Below are positions 59,472 to 64,000 of a stretch of 64,000 bases of DNA, in pieces (position 1 is the stretch's first letter; the number at the start of each line of letters is the position of its first letter). Location of the stretch: positions 124,001 through 188,000 of the forward strand of contig NZ_CP026311.1 in the NCBI RefSeq assembly GCF_002906575.1, given 5' to 3'. The DNA is from Salinigranum rubrum. Its GTDB lineage: Archaea; Halobacteriota; Halobacteria; Halobacteriales; Haloferacaceae. The notes under the pieces are model-generated. The model was not told the origin of the DNA. It saw nothing but the letters and a program-made list of their open reading frames with translations, and did no database searches. Made by a program: the position numbers and the translations under genes.

Positions 59472-62400
59472 TTATTCAAGGTCATCGAGTAGATTGGCCG
59501 CGCTGACGAACTCCCATTCTCCATCCGGCCCCCAGATCGACTCGGTCAGTTCACCGTGTGACCGCCCCCGTCGTTTGGCAGGGAGCTCGTCGATCAAGCC
59601 GGCGTTCGCGAGAGCCCGCGCGATATTCCACGCTTCTGAGAGATTTGGGACGACCCAGATTTTCTTCTCGACGTCGAAGCGGTTGAAGTCCTCGTAGTGC
59701 TTGACGATGTGCTCGTGGCGAACGTTCCAGATCGCCTCTCCAATCACAGCTGGCTTGTCGTCTTTGTACGCGACGACATCTGGCTTCACGTCGGTCCCGA
59801 AGATCGGGGTGTATCGCTTGACGAAATAGTGAGAGGTTTCATCGTTCGCGAGTGTGCGAGCGAGTGCCTCGACCATCACCTTGTGGTAGGTCTTCTCGTT
59901 GACGTCACCCTGGTCTTCACCGAAGGCGACGCGAGCGCCACACGCACGCTGACCGTCCTCGGTGACGGTGTAGTAGACACGGAGATTCTCGGTCACCTTC
60001 TCGAGGTAGCCGAGGTCGATGAGCCGGTCGGGGTCTACCTCAGAGAAGTGACTATTTATCGGCTTCATCGTATCGAGCATATCGAACTTGGGATGTCGAC
60101 CGTTCACAGTCGTCACGACGGCTGCGAGAAATTGGCGTTCCTGAACTGTCAGATTCTCGTCTATGCCTGAGCCAACGCCACCGACCCAGGTATCGTGCCG
60201 GTCGGCGTGGTCAGCGTCCGAAGGATTCTCCGTGGCCGCCCCCGCTCCATCGGCGCGGGTCGTATCTCCCTCCACGCCACCCTGTGCAACGGCGGTAGCA
60301 GTCTCGCCCGTGGTGGTTGGGTCGGCCCCGTTGTAGAGGAAGTCGTTGATACGATCTTCCAGATTGCTTACCGAATCTTCACCGCCACGTTCAGCGGGAG
60401 ATTCGGCCTGAGCGCCACCGATTCCTTCGCTGGCTGCTCGGCGCGAACCAAAGTCGTCCGTGAGGTCGTCGGCGGGCCGGGTGACAGGCCTCGACGGGCC
60501 ATTCTGATCGCCACCATTTGCGGGTTGCGTCCCGACCTGAGTTGCTACGTTCCGCCGACTCTCCCAGACGTCTTCTTCGGGCTCCGAGTCGGAGTCGGGG
60601 CCGGAGCCAGATACATCGTTGTGGTGTACGTTCGAATCGGTGGCATCGACCCCAGAGCCGGTGTGGGATGCCGAGAGTTGCTCGGCGGAGGGGTCCGTGT
60701 TGCTTCCGGGGATGAGACAGTAGTCGTCCCGCGTTTGGCGTGTCTTCTTCGCGTCGATCCCCCCGAAGGAGTCACCGTAGGGCGAGACTGAATCCTCGTT
60801 CACGGGGTCGTCCGAGTCCCGGTGGCCGGCGGGGATGCCGACCGGCAGGAGCGTGACAAGTTCGGGAACGTCGGTCATGAAGCCCGTGTCGGGGAGTTGG
60901 GCGACCCATTCCCCACGAGGGAGTGACGTAATCCGGTCAACGAGTTCCTCGTCTTCGATGCCCTCGTGGAAGAGTGTCATCACCAGCTCTTCGTCGACGG
61001 CGAGTTTGCCGATGAGTTTGGTGTTGATGTTCCGCAGAATCTCCTTGTAGGAGGAGACGTCGAGGGCGTCGGATTTTACCTGCTCGGCGAAGTGAACGAT
61101 AACCTCGAGGGCGAGGCCGAACTCACGGCCGTCGGGGATCATGTCGTCGCGAACCAGTTCGGACTGGAGGAGCGGTGCAGCCTCGTCGATAATCAGGTTG
61201 ATGACGTAGCCATCGCTGACAGGCGGTGTCTTGCCGAGGCGATGGCGGAGGCGAGCGCCGGACCAGATGTAATCGAGCAACATGAACGTGAAGAGGTTGC
61301 TCGAGGCGGGCCGGAGGTCGCCGGTGTCGATGAGAACGACGCGCTTGCTGGCGAGGATGTCCTGAATGTCGAACATTGGCGATTGGTGGGCGTAGTGCCC
61401 GTTCTCCTCGTCCCATTCTGGGACGAAGTTGAGAATCCGCCAGATGAACGACCGCTCTGCTAGTTTCGTTATCCGATTCATCACCGCGTCGATGGAGGTC
61501 ATGAACCGCTGGCGGTCAGCATCGACGTGGCGCTGAAGGGTCCGGTGGAGCGTGGCATCGCTCACGGGTGGGAGCTTCCCCTGGGCCTTCGTTTCCTCGT
61601 TCATGCTCCCAAGTTTCTGCATGTCCATCGCCGCAGTCAGGAGGTCGCTGATGGGCCATGCATCCTGCCCGTGAACGGGGTCGAACATCGCCTTGATGAG
61701 GCTGTTGAGAATTTCCTGAGCGACGAACGCCTGGTCAGCCATTTCTCGACCGAGGACGTACACGAGCAGTTCGTTGTAGCGGTCGATTTTCTCTTGGACA
61801 GCGACGGTTCGACTGACGCCGGCAGCGAGTTGCGGGCGAATATCGAAGTAGGGGAACGCGAGGACCTCATCGTTCGGCCCCGGGACGGTGATATGGACGA
61901 CGTCGTCGAGGTTCCCGAACTTCTTGAAGTGGGCGCGCTTGTACTGGTCGGCCATCGACCCGCCCTTCTTGTCGAAGACGAAGATGGGGCCGTCGAACGA
62001 CTCGTAGGCGCTGAGGGTGTCGTTAATCATCGCGGTGGTCTTCCCGCCACCCGTCGTGGCTGCGCGCATCACGTGGTGGGTGAGTTGTTCGGCGCTCAGG
62101 CTGATCGGGATGTCCGGCCGGTTGTCGACGGCAGTCTCGGCGTACCCGATACACATCCCGTGGTTATACTGCGAGAGGAGGTCCTCGTCAGTCGCAGTGA
62201 GTGGCGAGCGAGCGTCGGGTGAGCCGCCGGAGGATCCGCGACTCGCGCGGGGGAGTGCGTCCGTGTGGGGGACGACGACGAAGTTCGCGAGTTCGTCGGG
62301 CGAGGCACACAGGATGGGGTCGCCTTTGCTGAAGCGCCCGGAGAGCCCGCTCGAGGTCGCAAGCCGGGCGTGACAGAGCGCGGCGAACTCTTTGTCGCTG

Positions 62401-63822
62401 ATGCCGAGGAGGTCGCCTTCGATGCCGTAGTAGGGGCCTGACAGCGAGGTGAAGGCGTTCGAGATGCTCTGGATGGTCTGTTCGTTACAGGCGGCCCGGA
62501 GCGTGAGGTCGAACGTCGTCGTGGGCTGTTTGTGGTCGATCTGGGCCATCCGCGAGCCGGTGATTTTGTTGCTGTCACCGGCGGTGACGGTCCCCCGACC
62601 TGCTCTGAGATATCGCCTCGGTGGATGTTGCGGCGTTCCTGTTCTGAGGTACCGAACATCTGGCGGGCGAACTCGTTTTTGAACGCGCTGAACGTCCCGT
62701 GGTTGCCCATCTTGAGGTTGCGCTTGTGGACTTCGGCTTCACTCGTCCAGTCGGGTCGTGGTTTGAACACGGCCTGGAACATGAACGGGTCGTTGGCGTG
62801 CACAGCCTGCTCAAGGAGGACGCTCAGGGGCGACCGATACTGGTCGTCGTTGTCCATCGCGATGTCGCTGAACGGCCGTAGGAGCGTCATCCAGTCGTTC
62901 TTTTTCGTCGAGATGCCTTTCCAGCGAACCAGCGAGGGGCGTTTCTCCTCGGGGACTTCCTCGGGACGGAGGGGGACGCCTTTCTTGATGAGTTGCTGCT
63001 CGGCTTCCTCTGGTGAGGGCCCGTCGCCACGGCCGATATCGTGGTCCTCGAACACGGCGGGGTCCTCGAACCCGCTGAGGCGCTCGAGGTCACCAATATC
63101 TTCGAGGGTCGCAATCCGTCGACCGCCCACCTGTGCGTTGCCGTTGTCGCTGGCGAACGCGGCCACGGGGTTGAACGGGACGATCTCGAACTCAAAAGAC
63201 TCGGGATACATCGCGGCGATGTTGGCAGCGAGTGTCTTGAACGCGGTTGCGTCGTAGGGCGTTACCGAGACGTAGAAGTCGAAGCGTTTGGTGTCTCGCG
63301 GCTTGTGAATGACGAACTCGAAAGATTTCTTCGTGTCTTTGAGTCCGAGGCGGCCCGCGAGGTTGAACCGCCCAGTGTCGGTGACGCCGGCTCGATAGAG
63401 GCCGAAGAGTCCGGCGATGATGTTACCGGGCGTGACCTGCTCGCGAGCGGGGGAGATGTGGATGTACGGGCGGGCTTCGATAGGGTCGCCGAGTTTCTTT
63501 CCGGGCCCGGACCCGACTTCGACGTCCTCGTAGGCGGCGAGACGGTCCTCACGTGACGCATCCTGGTTGCCTGCGGTTGCTGGCGTCTTGAGGTCGGAGG
63601 GCTCTGTGCCAGTCTCTGCGGGGAGTTCCTCCTCTGTACGGTCGTTCTGTTGCTCGCTCGCGTCCGTCGTGGAGTTCGGAGCGTCGGTCCGGAGATGCGA
63701 GAGGTCGAGGCCTTTCCGCTCAAAGACGCTCTTGGGGGCTGTGAGCTCTCTGGAGCGTCGGCGTCCGTGTCGACGTCGGGGTCCCGGTCGAGTGATTCGC
63801 GGTCTGAGGGCGTTGCGGTCAT
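59472..63822 (-). CDS. Large HerA/VirD4-like ATPase, frame interrupted twice at G/C runs
   Basis: Starting at ATG 63822 (MTATPSDRESLDRDPDVDTD), the frame moves by one at a run of five G (63734-63738) and again at five C (62592-62596). Adding one base at each gives one protein of 1450 residues. The N-terminal part reads VFERKGLDLSHLRTDAPNST, then EVGSGPGKKLGDPIEARPYI and FYVSVTPYDATAFKTLAANI. The ATPase part has Walker A TTGGGKTTAMIND (near 62040) and Walker B NLIIDEAAPLL. The C-terminal half has a winged-helix-like end. It resembles conjugation or DNA-packaging ATPases of haloarchaeal plasmids. The precise family is not settled. Confidence 0.8.
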
Positions 63823-63929
63823 CGCATCACCTCTACGCGGCCGGGGAGAGGTCGCCCGGTGTGGCGTGCGATGGTCGCGAGAATCCCGGTGGACGGGACG
63901 ATTCGATTGCTGTTGGTGTGCTCGGTCAT
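63819..63929 (-). CDS. Tiny gene coupled to the large ATPase gene
   Basis: A 36-residue frame from ATG 63929: MTEHTNSNRIVPSTGILATI, then ARHTGRPLPGRVEVMR. Its stop overlaps the next ATG (ATGA) and its start overlaps the previous stop (TAATG), so it is closely packed. No family is recognised. It may be only a coupling reading frame. Confidence 0.45.
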   Translation of the reverse strand: MTEHTNSNRIVPSTGILATIARHTGRPLPGRVEVMR

Positions 63930-64000
63930 TATCGTGATTGGCGGGTGAGCGTCTCGTCCGGGGACGCCGGTGTTCCACGGGTAATGCCTCGGAAGCTGTC
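63929..64000 (-). CDS. C-terminal end of an upstream gene (partial)
   Basis: At the right edge a minus-strand frame DSFRGITRGTPASPDETLTR QSR ends in TAA at 63931-63929, overlapping the tiny gene start. The rest lies outside the window. Coding status rests on the tight overlap only. Confidence 0.4.
   Translation of the reverse strand, partial: DSFRGITRGTPASPDETLTRQSR

Noticed and set aside
59136-59506. Plus-strand reading frames across the repeat region, with the repeated peptide CARALSPDG.
   Set aside because: The peptide repeat merely reflects the DNA repeat (period 189). The minus-strand frame through the same region is also open. No protein-like features.
63734-63738. Programmed ribosomal frameshifting at the G/C runs in the large ATPase and in the Lon-like gene.
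   Set aside because: No slippery heptamer with a downstream stem or stop is seen, and four events of the same kind at G/C runs point to missing bases instead.
1-64000. CRISPR arrays, rRNA and tRNA genes.
   Set aside because: No regularly spaced repeats and no cloverleaf or conserved rRNA stretch was seen in reading through the window. The tandem repeats at 59152 and 59341 are only two units of about 125 bp.

Overview
The window comes from a halophilic archaeon (class Halobacteria), most likely from a megaplasmid or another secondary replicon. The evidence is high GC content, very acidic proteins (runs of D and E), TATA/BRE-type promoters with little or no Shine-Dalgarno, TAT-type signal peptides with lipoboxes, a TFB, PCNA and RPA of haloarchaeal type, and many small SHOCT, DUF302 and winged-helix proteins typical of this class. 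I cannot name the genus from the sequence.

Left half (1 to about 26.5 kb): metal handling and stress. It holds two halocyanin-like blue-copper proteins, a lipoprotein with a complete CuA motif, two DUF302+SHOCT gene pairs, Met/Gly-rich membrane proteins, a permease with two YHS metal-binding domains, a membrane-anchored winged-helix protein with a Met-rich outer loop, a NikR-like repressor divergent from a His-rich NicO-type nickel transporter, DoxX, a tandem universal stress protein, an aconitase and a CPH-type (CopB-like) copper P-type ATPase. Three copies of one palindrome (GATTTGCTG-N3-CAGCAAATC) lie 8-10 bp upstream of the TATA boxes of four of these promoters. This predicts a small copper regulon, probably controlled by the winged-helix protein at 14435-14785. 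The section ends with TauE/SafE, an ABC1/UbiB kinase, a mini YHS protein and several gene remnants.

Right half (26.5 to 64 kb): the plasmid maintenance section, transcribed mostly on the minus strand. It has a MoxR-type AAA ATPase with a partner, a PCNA with a 96-residue acidic extension, a TFB, an RPA plus RPA-associated protein operon, a second copy in which RPA and RPAP are fused into one protein, an OB-fold protein ending in a TFIIS/TFS-like zinc ribbon, an archaeo-eukaryotic primase/polymerase, an origin-like repeat region, and a large HerA/VirD4-type ATPase. Seven copies of a palindromic promoter element (CCCTCACCCCCTTTGGGGG followed by CCAATACT) precede the PCNA, RPA, OB/TFS, RPA-RPAP and small-protein genes. 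A second element (CTCC-N11-GGGAGACAAA) precedes others. Together they suggest one coordinated replication regulon.

Mobile and selfish elements: a TnpB-only IS1341-type element with its hairpin-bearing ends, an IS110-family element with strong terminal hairpins, and a PIN toxin-like/HTH pair with its own operator plus a nonsense-mutated relative of the HTH gene.

Four coding frames break at runs of 4-5 G or C, always as if one base were missing (2861, 17251, 62592, 63734). These are probably homopolymer errors in the assembly rather than four independent mutations, and they affect a small secreted protein, a Lon-like protease domain and the large ATPase (twice).
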